Shown here: piece by piece, positions 21,579-30,635 of the stretch
Numbering within the stretch: the stretch's first letter is position 1
How the letters are laid out: each line of letters begins with the position of its first letter
From: a virus
Length of the DNA stretch: 34,462 bases
Virus record (IMG/VR): IMGVR_UViG_3300005824_000035
Coordinates: 1 to 34,462 of that record
Direction: 5' to 3' (one strand)
The notes under the pieces: model-generated
What the model was told of the DNA's origin: nothing
Database searches by the model: none
Seen by the model: the letters and a program-made list of their open reading frames with translations, nothing else
Position numbers and translations under genes: made by a program

Positions 21579-23152
21579 TCGCAATGGATTACAAAAATCC
21601 AGACTATAAACCAATCTTTCTTGAAAGGCTTCAAAAATTAAAAAAAATAAGGGAAAACCCCAAGTGCCTTCCTGCTTTATTTGGATATTATAAAAATAAT
21701 ATAGCGCAGTTTATCACGGACTGGGGGTGCACAGTCGACCCCAGAAACCCCGCGTTGAACCTCCCTGCTGTGATTCCTTTCATTTTATTTGACAAGCAGG
21801 TCGAATGGGTTGATTGGGCGGTTGGTTTATTTTTAAATAACAAGAATGGACTTTGCGATAAAAGCAGGGAGATGGGTGTAACGTGGCTAGCGGTCGCAGT
21901 CGCCGTCAGTCTGTGCATTTTTAGGGAAGGTTTAAAAATTGGATTCGGCTCGCGCAAAGAATCTGAGGTTGACTGCGTCGGCTCTGCTGAGCCCATCTTC
22001 GGAAAAATTAGAAGTTTTCTCGATTATTTACCAAAAGAATTTAGGGGAGGATATGAAGAAAAATCACACTCAAAACACAAGCTAATCAAAATTCCCGCGA
22101 CAAATTGCGAGATAATCGGCGAGAGCGGAGACAACCAAGGAAGGTCTCGAAGGTACAGTCTAGTTTTTTCAGATGAAGCCGCGTTTTTCCCTCATCCAAA
22201 AACTACAGACAAGTCTCTGTCAGAGGCGACCAAATGCCGAATAGAGATCAGCACCCCCAATGGCACTGCTAACAGCTTTTATGAAAAACGCATGGACCCA
22301 ACGACCAACGTAATAACCATGCACTGGCGCGACGACCCGAGAAAAGACTTGGATTGGTACAACTCGCGAGTTGAAACATTGCGAGACCCCGTTCTGATCG
22401 CACAAGAATTAGATATATCCTACACGGCATCCATCGAAGATAGCATATTGAAAATTGACGATATTAATAACGCTATCGATGCGCATAAAAAGTTAAAAAT
22501 AACTGCGACAGGGCACCGTGTTATTGGCTATGACCCCGCCGACAAAGGTGCCGACAAAAATGCAATGGCGCTGCGCTACGGGTTTTTGCTTGAATCCGTT
22601 GAGGACTGGAGTGGTTTCGGTTCGGATATGTTTGCCAGCGTCCTCAAAGTCTACAACAAGGCTGTGTTTTCTGATTGCCGAAAAGTTATCTACGACGGAG
22701 ACGGTCTCGGAGCTGGGGTAAGAGGTGATCAGCGAAAAATTGAAAGCGAAATGAAAAAGGGAATTCAATTTATCTCATTCAATAGTGCCGCCTCCGTGCT
22801 TTCCCCAGAATCTTCGGATACGTTCACGAGAAAAAACAAAGATTTTTTTGCAAACAGGAAAGCGCAGGCATGGTGGGCGCTTCGCGCAAAATTAATTTAT
22901 ACCAGCAGAGCTGTTAGGGGAGAGTTGGGCGAGCCCATAAGCGAGAATAAACTAATCGCTATTGACGGAAATATGAAGAACTTATCTCAGTTAGTGGCCG
23001 AGCTCTGCCAACCTCAGTTCAAATGCGGCGACACCACCGGCAAGGTTTTAGTTGAAAAAAGGCCCGACGGCGCAAAAAGTCCTAATCTTGCAGACGCATT
23101 TATGATGTGTTATTGTGGCGGCGGAAAAGAGATCTTTATACCAAAACTTTAA
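21575..23152 (+). CDS. terL: Terminase large subunit
   Basis: The 525-residue protein has a full ATPase-nuclease plan: Walker A-like KSREMGVTW at 96-104, Walker B LVFSDEAAF near 196-204, the coupling motif EISTPNGT near 224-231, and an RNase H-like nuclease with GYDPADKG (D320), VIYDGDGLGAG (D374/D376) and SPNLADAF near 510. It packages DNA into the prohead. The ATG overlaps the previous stop; a second ATG three codons on is also possible. The portal gene follows by three bases. Confidence 0.95.
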   Translation: MIAMDYKNPDYKPIFLERLQKLKKIRENPKCLPALFGYYKNNIAQFITDWGCTVDPRNPALNLPAVIPFILFDKQVEWVDWAVGLFLNNKNGLCDKSREMGVTWLAVAVAVSLCIFREGLKIGFGSRKESEVDCVGSAEPIFGKIRSFLDYLPKEFRGGYEEKSHSKHKLIKIPATNCEIIGESGDNQGRSRRYSLVFSDEAAFFPHPKTTDKSLSEATKCRIEISTPNGTANSFYEKRMDPTTNVITMHWRDDPRKDLDWYNSRVETLRDPVLIAQELDISYTASIEDSILKIDDINNAIDAHKKLKITATGHRVIGYDPADKGADKNAMALRYGFLLESVEDWSGFGSDMFASVLKVYNKAVFSDCRKVIYDGDGLGAGVRGDQRKIESEMKKGIQFISFNSAASVLSPESSDTFTRKNKDFFANRKAQAWWALRAKLIYTSRAVRGELGEPISENKLIAIDGNMKNLSQLVAELCQPQFKCGDTTGKVLVEKRPDGAKSPNLADAFMMCYCGGGKEIFIPKL

Positions 23153-23155
23153 CAC

Positions 23156-24862
23156 ATGAAAAAACTCAAAGAGTTCTTAAAAAAAAGAAAAGCCCAAAAG
23201 GAATTGAAAAAAATGCTGCTCGCGAAACTGGAGCAAGACGAACAAATTAAGCTAAAAGAAAAAATAGAGGAAGAAGAAAAGCAAAAATATTTGGCGTTGC
23301 ACGAAAAATATTCATATCTACGTGCGCAAGGCGCAACCTTAGCCATTGAAGGTTTGGTGTCGCAAAGCGCTCCAGATTTGAGAGAATTTATACGCGGGTA
23401 TAACAAAGAAACAAAAGAGATCATCACAAAGGATGAGGCAGGGCAAACTTATGCGATGGACTCATTCTCTGACATTTCGCAAATTGCTCCCTCCCAAGGT
23501 TATGTGAATCCCCTTTTGACAAATTGGTATGCGTCGCAGACGGCACTGCCATACGCTATGTGCGATTTGATCTCGCAAAATCCCCTGATATCTAAAATCA
23601 TTAAAATGCCGGTCCAGGATTCCCTGAGAAATGGATTTGAATTATCCATTAACACTTCCGATGGCGCCGCGCCGCCTGAGATTTTAGAGAAAATAAAAAA
23701 ACTTAACAACAAGTACAACCTGGACAAAAATCTTTTAGAGTTTGGAACATTTGGAAGAACGCACGGAGTCCGTATTTGCATTTTTCTTGTCAACTCGCCT
23801 GACCCTGACTTTTATGAAAAACCGCTAGACCTTTCAAGCATCCCTGGTGGCTCCTTCGCCGGAATGACGCAAGTGGACCCGCAGTGGGTCACTCCGCAGC
23901 TCTCCGGAACAGCAGTTTCAGACCCATCCGCAAAGGATTTTTATGAGCCAACCTGGTGGGCCGTCCAATCTCAAACCATGGGCCGAAGCAAAGGTATCAC
24001 AATGGTCCATCGGTCTCACATTCAAATATTCCGATATCGCGAGGTCGGCGACTCGCTCAAACCGGTTTACAGATTTGGCGGGATTTCTCTACCACAGCTG
24101 TTATACGAAAGAGTCTACGCGGCAGATCGCGTAGCAAACGAAGCACCGCAGATGGCCATCGCCAAAAGACTTTTGATTTTCAAAATGGACATGCAAGCCG
24201 CCATCACGAACGAGGGACTCATAAAGCAAAAACTTGACTTTTTGCAAAAAGCCATGAATAACTATGGCATTCAGGCCATCAACAATGACGAAGAGATGTC
24301 GCAAGTTTCTAGCGATTTAAATGATTTTGAAGCGTTAATTATGACTCAATATCAGCTTTCATGCGCTTATGGGAATGCCCCTGTGACGAAGATCTTGGGC
24401 ACAACGCCGAAAGGGTTTCAGTCTACGGGAGAGTTCGAAATGAAAAACTACCATGAAGCCCTCGAATCAGATCAGTCCGAGCACTATAAACCGTTCATAA
24501 AAAAGTATATGGAATATGTCATTGTGTCGGATATAAATCCAATGCTGCCTGAAGATAAAAAAATATCAATTTACGATATTGATGTAAATTTTAACCCGAT
24601 GGACTCGCCGACCGAACTGGAGCAAGCGCAGATCGGAAAGACTCGTGCAGAAGAGATTTTGACCTTGTTGCAGGGATTCGTAATAGATCAAAAAGAAGCA
24701 AGACAACGCCTCGCAACCGACGAGGATTCTGGTTTTAACGGCATTGACGTTGACGCCATCGTTCCTGAAAGCGGCCAAGGTGATGATAATTTTAACATGG
24801 GAGACCCAAATGTTGAAAAAAACTTATCAGCTGAAGAAGCTAAAACCGAAGAAGAAAATTAA
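23156..24862 (+). CDS. Portal protein, DUF1073-like
   Basis: The 568-residue protein opens with a very Lys/Glu-rich helix and then shows the DUF1073-type portal pattern: PLLTNWYASQTALPYAMCDLI, PVQDSLRNGFEL near 145-160, HRSHIQIFRYREVGD near 285, and a long C-terminal helical part with TPTELEQAQIGKT-like text. It would form the dodecameric ring through which DNA passes. The gene is between terminase and the Mu F-like gene, the standard order. Confidence 0.85.
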   Translation: MKKLKEFLKKRKAQKELKKMLLAKLEQDEQIKLKEKIEEEEKQKYLALHEKYSYLRAQGATLAIEGLVSQSAPDLREFIRGYNKETKEIITKDEAGQTYAMDSFSDISQIAPSQGYVNPLLTNWYASQTALPYAMCDLISQNPLISKIIKMPVQDSLRNGFELSINTSDGAAPPEILEKIKKLNNKYNLDKNLLEFGTFGRTHGVRICIFLVNSPDPDFYEKPLDLSSIPGGSFAGMTQVDPQWVTPQLSGTAVSDPSAKDFYEPTWWAVQSQTMGRSKGITMVHRSHIQIFRYREVGDSLKPVYRFGGISLPQLLYERVYAADRVANEAPQMAIAKRLLIFKMDMQAAITNEGLIKQKLDFLQKAMNNYGIQAINNDEEMSQVSSDLNDFEALIMTQYQLSCAYGNAPVTKILGTTPKGFQSTGEFEMKNYHEALESDQSEHYKPFIKKYMEYVIVSDINPMLPEDKKISIYDIDVNFNPMDSPTELEQAQIGKTRAEEILTLLQGFVIDQKEARQRLATDEDSGFNGIDVDAIVPESGQGDDNFNMGDPNVEKNLSAEEAKTEEEN

Positions 24863-24914
24863 AAAAGAACGGTTTCCGGCGTTACGGGGCTCACCCCAAA
24901 GAGGAGTTCACGAG

Positions 24915-25814
24915 ATGGCGCCCATAATAACGCCAATGTCGCTTGCACATAGTTATGCTGGCAAGCTTTTGGATTTATCCAAAAAAATGATCAGCGAAGT
25001 TGAATCTGCTGTTTTGCATTTACATCAACGAATGCTAGTAGATTTAAAAAGAGTCTCCGTGCAAGATTCGTTGACCTTTGATGAGGAAGAGCCAGGCGAC
25101 AAATCAGACGAGTTCGAGAAAATTAAGGCACAATTCGAATTTGAAAACCTGAACGCGTTCGAAGCGATAGAGAAAAAGTACAATGATCTTTTTTCTGAAA
25201 TCTCAGAACCTCTTGCAAAAAAGTTTACGTTGTCGCTCAGTGACGCCTCTAAGAAAGGCGCGGCACACTCAATTAATTCAGCGTCTTCGGTACAGGCAAA
25301 AATGGAAAACCCGCTAGAGTTGAAAAGTTCATTTGCCGACATGGGACTTGAGAAAGATTTATCTACAATTATTAACAATAATATTGACTTAATAAAGACA
25401 GTTCCCAAAGAATACTTTTCTGATTTAAAAAAACAAACGCAAGAATCTTTCTCAAAGGATTATGGAGAAGGGACACAGGGCATTTATGATTTTCTAAAGT
25501 ATAACGCAAAGGGAATAAAAAAATACGGCGGGACCGTAGAGAGAAGAATATTGTTTATTGCTCAAAACGAGACAAGAAAAAACTACTCCGCGTTGGCGGC
25601 GGTTCGAGTGCAGAAGGCCGGCGTTAAAAAATTTATCTGGCACTCCACCGGAGCAGGCCTTGTTCCCAGGGAAAGCCACAAAGAGCTTTCAGGGCAAACA
25701 TTTGAATACGACAATCCCCCGGTTATTGATGAGCATTCAGGCGAACGTGGAATTCCGGGACAGACTTATAACTGTCACTGTTACGCCGAGCCAGTAGTGG
25801 AGGTCGCACTATGA
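24915..25814 (+). CDS. Mu F/SPP1 gp7-like minor head protein
   Basis: The C-terminal 90 residues match Mu F-type proteins: IAQNETRKNYSALAAVR, KFIWHSTGAGLVPRESHKEL, PGQTYNCHCYAEPV. The rest is helical. Such proteins sit in the prohead near the portal. I start at the ATG at 24915 (299 residues), where AAAGAGGAG lies eight bases upstream; an earlier in-frame ATG at 24810 inside the portal gene would add 35 very basic residues. The stop overlaps the protease start (ATGA). Confidence 0.82.
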   Translation: MAPIITPMSLAHSYAGKLLDLSKKMISEVESAVLHLHQRMLVDLKRVSVQDSLTFDEEEPGDKSDEFEKIKAQFEFENLNAFEAIEKKYNDLFSEISEPLAKKFTLSLSDASKKGAAHSINSASSVQAKMENPLELKSSFADMGLEKDLSTIINNNIDLIKTVPKEYFSDLKKQTQESFSKDYGEGTQGIYDFLKYNAKGIKKYGGTVERRILFIAQNETRKNYSALAAVRVQKAGVKKFIWHSTGAGLVPRESHKELSGQTFEYDNPPVIDEHSGERGIPGQTYNCHCYAEPVVEVAL

Positions 25815-27151
25815 GCGAAAAAAAAATAGACAAAAATGGATGGGTCAATATACCCAGCAACCCCGTAACCAAGGTCGGAGTTTTTGAGTATCTCGGCAGA
25901 CAAATCGACCCTTGCGGAAATGATTTCGGTTTGATTCCCGATAAAATTTACAAAGTTTATAGGCCAGCAGAGGAGCTCCAGAAACAAGAATTTCTAGACA
26001 GCCTGAAGTTAATCCCTATCATGGATGGCCATGTTATGCTGGGAGGGGTACAACAATCGGCAGAGGATGAGAGCAATTCAGATAAAGTGCCGCTGCGAGG
26101 GACATCAGGCGAAGACGCCACTTTTGATGGCACCTATGCACGGGTAAATTTGAAATATTTCAGCCCTTATTTGAATTTTTTAATACAAAATGATATAAAG
26201 GACTTGTCTTTGGGCTACATTACCCAGTATGATGATATCTCTGGAGTTTATGATGGCCAGGAATACGATTTTACACAAAAAAACCTTTACGCGAATCACA
26301 TCGCCGTTGTTCCAAAAGGAAGAGCCGGACCAGATGTATCGGTTTTGGATGAGTTGCAAAAAAACTCAGAAAACCGACATACGTTCACCTATGATAGTTT
26401 CGATTTTAACCCTGGAGAGGATTATATGAATGAAAAAAACGAGCAAGACGAAGATGTTGTAAAAAGCGAAACTTCGAAGCTTGGCGATAAAATTGACGAG
26501 ATGTCAAAAATAATTCAAGGTCTTTCGGCCACTGCCCCAGACGACGACGACGACGGCGACACCCATCACACGACGAATGTTGTCATACCTCAGAAAGCAG
26601 AGGACGAAGACGAAGACAGCGAAAAAGCCGAAGATGAAGACGGCGACGACGATGAGTCAGACGTTGAAGACGAAGATGAAGACGCACCTCTGGATTCACC
26701 GTCCGAAGCAATGGACTCGAAAGCAATTAAAAAATCAACCTTTGACAAAGCCTTGAAAATAATTTCAAAGTTACAGAAAAAAGTGGCAGCGCAAGATTCC
26801 GCAATAAAAAAATTGACAGAAGCCCAAAAATCATACCCTGAGAAATTACTGAGGATGTCGGTCGCCAAGGACGAAATTCTAAAAAAAATAACACCACTAA
26901 CGGGAGCCTTTGACGCATCAGCGCTCTCGGAAAAGGACGTTATCGAATATGCGCTAAAGAAATTCGGTCTGACCGCTCCCAAGGGCTCTGAGAGAGCAGC
27001 GCTGGAAGCTTATATTAAAGGAAAATCCGAAAGTGCGAACAAAATGAGCTCGCTTTCTCAGTTCGCAAAGTCTGGAACTTTTGACAGCGCGTTCTCCTCG
27101 TCCCAAGATTTTACAGATTTGGGTTTTGCGAAAGTTTTTGGAAAAAAATAA
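25811..27151 (+). CDS. DUF2213 prohead protease fused to scaffold domain
   Basis: Residues 1-180 match DUF2213: VGVFEYLGRQI, IPIMDGHVML with H74, VPLRGTSGED, KDLSLGYITQY with S133, and ANHIAVVPKGRAG. His and Ser are the likely catalytic residues by analogy with other prohead proteases. Residues 205-300 are extremely acidic (D/E runs) and 305-446 form helices ending in a Ser-rich tail, as in scaffolding proteins. The protease would cut scaffold and capsid during maturation. An internal start at 26426 could give the scaffold alone. Confidence 0.88.
   Translation: MSEKKIDKNGWVNIPSNPVTKVGVFEYLGRQIDPCGNDFGLIPDKIYKVYRPAEELQKQEFLDSLKLIPIMDGHVMLGGVQQSAEDESNSDKVPLRGTSGEDATFDGTYARVNLKYFSPYLNFLIQNDIKDLSLGYITQYDDISGVYDGQEYDFTQKNLYANHIAVVPKGRAGPDVSVLDELQKNSENRHTFTYDSFDFNPGEDYMNEKNEQDEDVVKSETSKLGDKIDEMSKIIQGLSATAPDDDDDGDTHHTTNVVIPQKAEDEDEDSEKAEDEDGDDDESDVEDEDEDAPLDSPSEAMDSKAIKKSTFDKALKIISKLQKKVAAQDSAIKKLTEAQKSYPEKLLRMSVAKDEILKKITPLTGAFDASALSEKDVIEYALKKFGLTAPKGSERAALEAYIKGKSESANKMSSLSQFAKSGTFDSAFSSSQDFTDLGFAKVFGKK
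26426..27151 (+). CDS. Nested scaffold product from internal start
   Basis: An in-frame ATG at codon 206 of the protease gene is preceded at five bases by GGAGAGG, better than the site of the full-length gene. The product (241 residues, MNEKNEQDED...) would comprise exactly the acidic and helical scaffold part without the protease. Lambda C/Nu3 has the same nested plan. Use of this start is inferred. Confidence 0.6.
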   Translation: MNEKNEQDEDVVKSETSKLGDKIDEMSKIIQGLSATAPDDDDDGDTHHTTNVVIPQKAEDEDEDSEKAEDEDGDDDESDVEDEDEDAPLDSPSEAMDSKAIKKSTFDKALKIISKLQKKVAAQDSAIKKLTEAQKSYPEKLLRMSVAKDEILKKITPLTGAFDASALSEKDVIEYALKKFGLTAPKGSERAALEAYIKGKSESANKMSSLSQFAKSGTFDSAFSSSQDFTDLGFAKVFGKK

Positions 27152-27152
27152 A

Positions 27153-27698
27153 ATGGGACAAAAAATAATAGATCAATTTCAAGGTTCTGGGGTTATTGGC
27201 ACTTTTGTGGATACATTCCCAAAAACGATTAAATCCTTTACGCTGAGCACAACGCTCCCTGAGAATAACGTTATCGGAAGAGGCTTTTCCTTTAATCTCG
27301 GCGCCTCTCCCACACTGGGTGGAGGAAGCGTAGCCGCGGGCGGCGCTGCCGCAACAAACCCTTTTGCGGGATATCTTGTAGACCCTTATGCCTATGCATC
27401 TGTTGGAACAACCGGAGAGCCGCTTGCTCCGAGTCTTGTTCTTCCAAACGGCACCTCGGGTCAGATAATGTTCTCAGGACGATTTTATGCATATTTAGAG
27501 CAGTCGTTTGACCCTGGCTATTTAATTTATGTAAGCGAGACCGACGGTACTCTTTTGGCTCAAGCACCTGGGGGAACAACTCCAGCGGGCTACCGAGAAG
27601 GCTTTGCGCAAATCGCTTATTTTGCGAACACATTTACCACTTCCACGAATGGCCCCAACGCCATAATCGAAGTTTCAGCCGACGTTGCAAGATACTAG
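27153..27698 (+). CDS. Head decoration (cement)-like protein
   Basis: The 181-residue protein lies between the protease/scaffold and the major capsid gene, where decoration or cement proteins are encoded. It is strand-rich with a Gly/Ala-rich loop (GGGSVAAGGAAATNPF). It shares MGQKII.QFQG, RGFSF, FAGYL and APSL.LPNGTSGQIM with the paralogue at 834-1448. The start is two bases after the previous stop, without a strong ribosome binding site. The longer in-frame start inside the protease gene is unlikely. Confidence 0.75.
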   Translation: MGQKIIDQFQGSGVIGTFVDTFPKTIKSFTLSTTLPENNVIGRGFSFNLGASPTLGGGSVAAGGAAATNPFAGYLVDPYAYASVGTTGEPLAPSLVLPNGTSGQIMFSGRFYAYLEQSFDPGYLIYVSETDGTLLAQAPGGTTPAGYREGFAQIAYFANTFTTSTNGPNAIIEVSADVARY

Positions 27699-27707
27699 GA
27701 GAAAGAA

Positions 27708-28910
27708 ATGCAAAACACAACGATTGATTACACAGAGTCCACAAGAGATTTAAGTGGTCGCCAGGTGCGCAGGGCTTTTGATGAAAAAGATTTAGAAAAA
27801 GTTAAAATTTTCAGAAAAGGCCTTAAGGAAGTTATGGACGGCTACGCCAAAAAAAATGGCAGTCCCGCTGATTTTTTTGACTGGCAGAACAAAAACTTCG
27901 GACTCGATATTAAGAATTTATTCGGCGGAGCTTTCAGCCCATCGCAAACAAAATTTGCAATGGATGCCGCGATAAATCCGAACGTATACCCTTCGTCGGT
28001 ACCGGTCCCAATTCAATTTTTGCAGGAATTCGTCCCAGGCTTCTCAGTAAATTTAGTGACGATGATGGTTGCAGATGAGATCGCCGGAAAGCGCAAAATC
28101 GGCGAATGGTATATGGAGCAAATCATCTACAAATTCATTGAGTTAACAGGCGACGCGCAAGAGTATTCCGTCGGGGATTCTATGCCAGTTGCCGGGGCTG
28201 GGACAAATTTCGACTGGCGCACAATTGTGCGGTCTCAGATAGGAACCCAGACGCAAGTACTGGATGCCGAGCGATTTTCTCAAATAGGCCTCTCCTTAAT
28301 GGAGCAGTCAACCAACGCAGCAAATCGCGCTTGCGCCATCATCCGCAATGCTATTTTCTTCAACGGTTGGAACGCGACAATTAACAGAACTTACGGAATA
28401 CTAAACGACCCAAATTTATTCCCAGTTGAAACGCTCCCATCGCTCACTCCTTGGGCCGGCGCGACTTTTGCGCAGATCGTTGGAGATTTATCGTTCATGC
28501 TGCAAACTTTACAGCAGCGATCTCAGTCTAATGTAGACCCCAAAAAGACGCCTTGCACATTTTTAATTCCACAGAGTTGTTTTGTGTATCTTGATACGCC
28601 CTCATCCCAAATTGGCTATACCCCGCAGAAGTGGCTTAACGACGCCTACCCGGCGGTCGATGTGATGAGTGTGCCGCAGTTTGACGATGCAGTTAGTGGG
28701 CAAAATGTCATATATTTAATGGCAGAAAGAATATCAGACCAGTTCTCCACGGACGGTGGAATCGTACTTGATCAACCTGTTCCCGTGGATTTAATGGCGA
28801 CAGGCTCCAGCATTGATGAATTCGGAACAACGAGAAATGGATTTTTGTCGGCCACTGCCGGCGCCGCCGTCGTACGTCCACTGGGCATTGTAAGCGCAAT
28901 CGGATGTTAA
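27708..28910 (+). CDS. Major capsid protein, DUF2184-like
   Basis: The 400-residue protein fits DUF2184 capsid proteins: an N-terminal helical region, PVPIQFLQEFVPGF near 99-112, SQIGTQTQVLDAERFSQIGL near 180, RNAIFFNGWN near 212, and a C-terminal ending SATAGAAVVRPLGI. It would form the icosahedral shell with an HK97-type fold. AGGAGA precedes the ATG. No obvious cleavage site is marked, although the N-terminal 60 residues may be removed by the DUF2213 protease, which is inference. Confidence 0.9.
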   Translation: MQNTTIDYTESTRDLSGRQVRRAFDEKDLEKVKIFRKGLKEVMDGYAKKNGSPADFFDWQNKNFGLDIKNLFGGAFSPSQTKFAMDAAINPNVYPSSVPVPIQFLQEFVPGFSVNLVTMMVADEIAGKRKIGEWYMEQIIYKFIELTGDAQEYSVGDSMPVAGAGTNFDWRTIVRSQIGTQTQVLDAERFSQIGLSLMEQSTNAANRACAIIRNAIFFNGWNATINRTYGILNDPNLFPVETLPSLTPWAGATFAQIVGDLSFMLQTLQQRSQSNVDPKKTPCTFLIPQSCFVYLDTPSSQIGYTPQKWLNDAYPAVDVMSVPQFDDAVSGQNVIYLMAERISDQFSTDGGIVLDQPVPVDLMATGSSIDEFGTTRNGFLSATAGAAVVRPLGIVSAIGC

Positions 28911-28911
28911 T

Positions 28912-29124
28912 ATGCCAACTGTTTTAAGCAATTTGTCTAACGATTTTATTTTCTCTAAGAGTTCTGATCCCATGGACGTCTCTGCTCAGATTTTAATCCG
29001 GGGAGGCAGTAAAGAAAACCCAGGTGTCAGCCCCGTGAGCGATGACGATCTTGCGTTTTTGCGAACCGTGTCACAATTTGTGGACTATGAGAAAAAAAAG
29101 AATTTTATAGTTGAGGATAGCTAA
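28912..29124 (+). CDS. Small protein (70 aa) paralogous to the next gene
   Basis: The ATG is one base after the capsid stop. Its C-terminal part, SPVSDDDLAFLRTVSQF and NFIVEDS, aligns with TVVSDEDLEFLKSHKLF and FYEIVGD of the next protein, so the pair look like a duplicated short domain. The position after the capsid gene suggests a head-associated or connector-linked structural role. Not otherwise recognised. Confidence 0.65.
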   Translation: MPTVLSNLSNDFIFSKSSDPMDVSAQILIRGGSKENPGVSPVSDDDLAFLRTVSQFVDYEKKKNFIVEDS

Positions 29125-29125
29125 A

Positions 29126-29608
29126 ATGCCAAAAATAATATCTACCAGTGGAAGCACTGTTAATTTTTCGGGATTTGAGGAAATTTGCGGAGGCGAGGAT
29201 GGGAAAACGGCGCTCAAATGGGTAAAAAATCGCCAAGTTACCGTGAAAGGACGGGCGAATGTCATCCAAAGAAACAAAATAACCGGCCTGCTAACGGTTT
29301 CCGAGTCAGAAGAAACCGTTGTTAGCGATGAAGATTTAGAATTTTTAAAATCGCATAAGCTTTTCAAGAAAATTATGGCAGACGGGTTTTACGAGATTGT
29401 AGGAGACAAAGAAAAACTAGAAAAAAACAAGGTCGCAAAGGCTGGTCTTAAAAAAAAGGATAAATCTGCACAGTACACAACTGAGGACTTAAAAACGATA
29501 AAAGGAGTGCCAACAGAAACTCAAAATATAGGCGATGACCCTCGAGGGATTATCAAAATTGGAAAAATGAGCGTGGGCCTTGAGAAAAACCCCGGAGCGC
29601 CCTTGTGA
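29126..29608 (+). CDS. Unknown structural-module protein (160 aa)
   Basis: The ATG at 29126 has GAGGA nine bases upstream. The first 90 residues share the VSD(D/E)DL.FL unit with the preceding gene; the rest is Lys-rich and ends in a strand region (GIIKIGKMSVGL). It lies between capsid and DUF4054 adaptor genes. The stop overlaps the GTG of the next gene (GTGA). Not recognised. Confidence 0.65.
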   Translation: MPKIISTSGSTVNFSGFEEICGGEDGKTALKWVKNRQVTVKGRANVIQRNKITGLLTVSESEETVVSDEDLEFLKSHKLFKKIMADGFYEIVGDKEKLEKNKVAKAGLKKKDKSAQYTTEDLKTIKGVPTETQNIGDDPRGIIKIGKMSVGLEKNPGAPL

Positions 29609-30063
29609 GTCAGGCCGTTTTTGAATTTGACGTTCCTAAATTCAGGCTTTCCTACCCCGAATTTGAGAGCCCCGTGGATTTTCCTGAACCGTACCTTGAA
29701 GAAATTTGGGAGCAAGCAATATGCATTATCCCCTCAGTTATAAATAACGGGTCTCTCTCAGGGAATTGCCGCTATCGCGCGATCACGCTTCTGGTTGCTC
29801 ATATCGCAAAGCAGAATAAAATATCAAGAGAGAGCAATTACGAAAAAGTTTCCGGCATCGATGTTTCCGGAAAAGTGGGAGAAGTCTCGAACCAGGTTAT
29901 GCCCCCACCGGTGAATGATTTGTTTTTATACGACCTTGCCAGCACAACTTACGGAAAACAGCTTTATATGATTCTGAAATCTGCCTCAATGGGTGGAGTT
30001 TACGCAGGAGGAGCTCCGGAGCGCGAGGCTTTTCGGAAAGTCGGCGGCAGATTTTCTTGGTAA
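29605..30063 (+). CDS. DUF4054-like head-tail adaptor
   Basis: The 152-residue protein fits DUF4054: FRLSYPEFESP at the start, a CRYRAITLLVAHIA helix near 52-65, a GKVGEVSNQVM turn, a LASTTYGKQLYMILK helix and the end GGVYAGG. DUF4054 proteins occupy the adaptor position under the portal. It begins with GTG overlapping the previous TGA. Order and family agree. Confidence 0.78.
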   Translation: MSQAVFEFDVPKFRLSYPEFESPVDFPEPYLEEIWEQAICIIPSVINNGSLSGNCRYRAITLLVAHIAKQNKISRESNYEKVSGIDVSGKVGEVSNQVMPPPVNDLFLYDLASTTYGKQLYMILKSASMGGVYAGGAPEREAFRKVGGRFSW

Positions 30064-30069
30064 AAATAT

Positions 30070-30633
30070 ATGGACTTCGAAGCTGAAAAAAAATCAGGTT
30101 GGGAAAAATTGGAAAAGTTAATTGCCGACGCCGACCAAAATTACTACGCCCGAGTAGGCATCCTGGGGGGGAAGAGATACGCCCCAAAGAACAAAGAAGA
30201 AAAAGGTGAGCTTGTTGCAAAGGTTGCGGCTATTAATGAGTTTGGAGCCCCCAAGAAAAATATTCCGCCACGGCCAACGGTGCGACCTGCAATTAAAAAA
30301 AACAAAAAAAAATATTTGCAAATTTTCGAAAATATGCTTGCTGGGTTGGGCGAAACAACCACCATGCCCGAAATTTTAGAGACGGTTGCAATATCAGCGG
30401 TTGCAGATATACAGGCCGAAATAGCAAAAATTCAAAGCCCTGCCCTTAGGCCTTCGACCATAAAAGCCAGAGCGCGTGAAAGGGTGACGGCGCACCACTT
30501 GATTCCGCTGATAGATGACAAAACGACTAAAGAAAATTTACCCGAAATTGGAGGACTCACCAAACCCCTCATAAATCAAGCGATTTTATTAAATTCTTAT
30601 ACTTACGATATAAAAAAAATAGGGGAAAGTTAA
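30070..30633 (+). CDS. Neck / tail completion-like protein (187 aa)
   Basis: The pattern YYARVGILGGKR, INEFGAPKKNIPPRPTVRP near 55-75, ALRPSTIKARARER near 120, and KPLINQAILLNSYTYDI at the end is that of phage neck proteins of the HK97 gp10 or virion morphogenesis kind. They connect the head to the tail. It lies between the DUF4054 adaptor and further neck genes. Confidence 0.68.
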   Translation: MDFEAEKKSGWEKLEKLIADADQNYYARVGILGGKRYAPKNKEEKGELVAKVAAINEFGAPKKNIPPRPTVRPAIKKNKKKYLQIFENMLAGLGETTTMPEILETVAISAVADIQAEIAKIQSPALRPSTIKARARERVTAHHLIPLIDDKTTKENLPEIGGLTKPLINQAILLNSYTYDIKKIGES

Positions 30634-30635
30634 TA

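Noticed and set aside
24810-24914. Longer Mu F-like start inside the portal gene
   Set aside because: Possible, but the added residues are very basic and unlike the family, and the site at 24915 has a much stronger ribosome binding sequence.
26590-26982. Ser-rich minus-strand frame
   Set aside because: It is the complement of the Asp/Glu-rich scaffold region; the Ser runs are a codon shadow.
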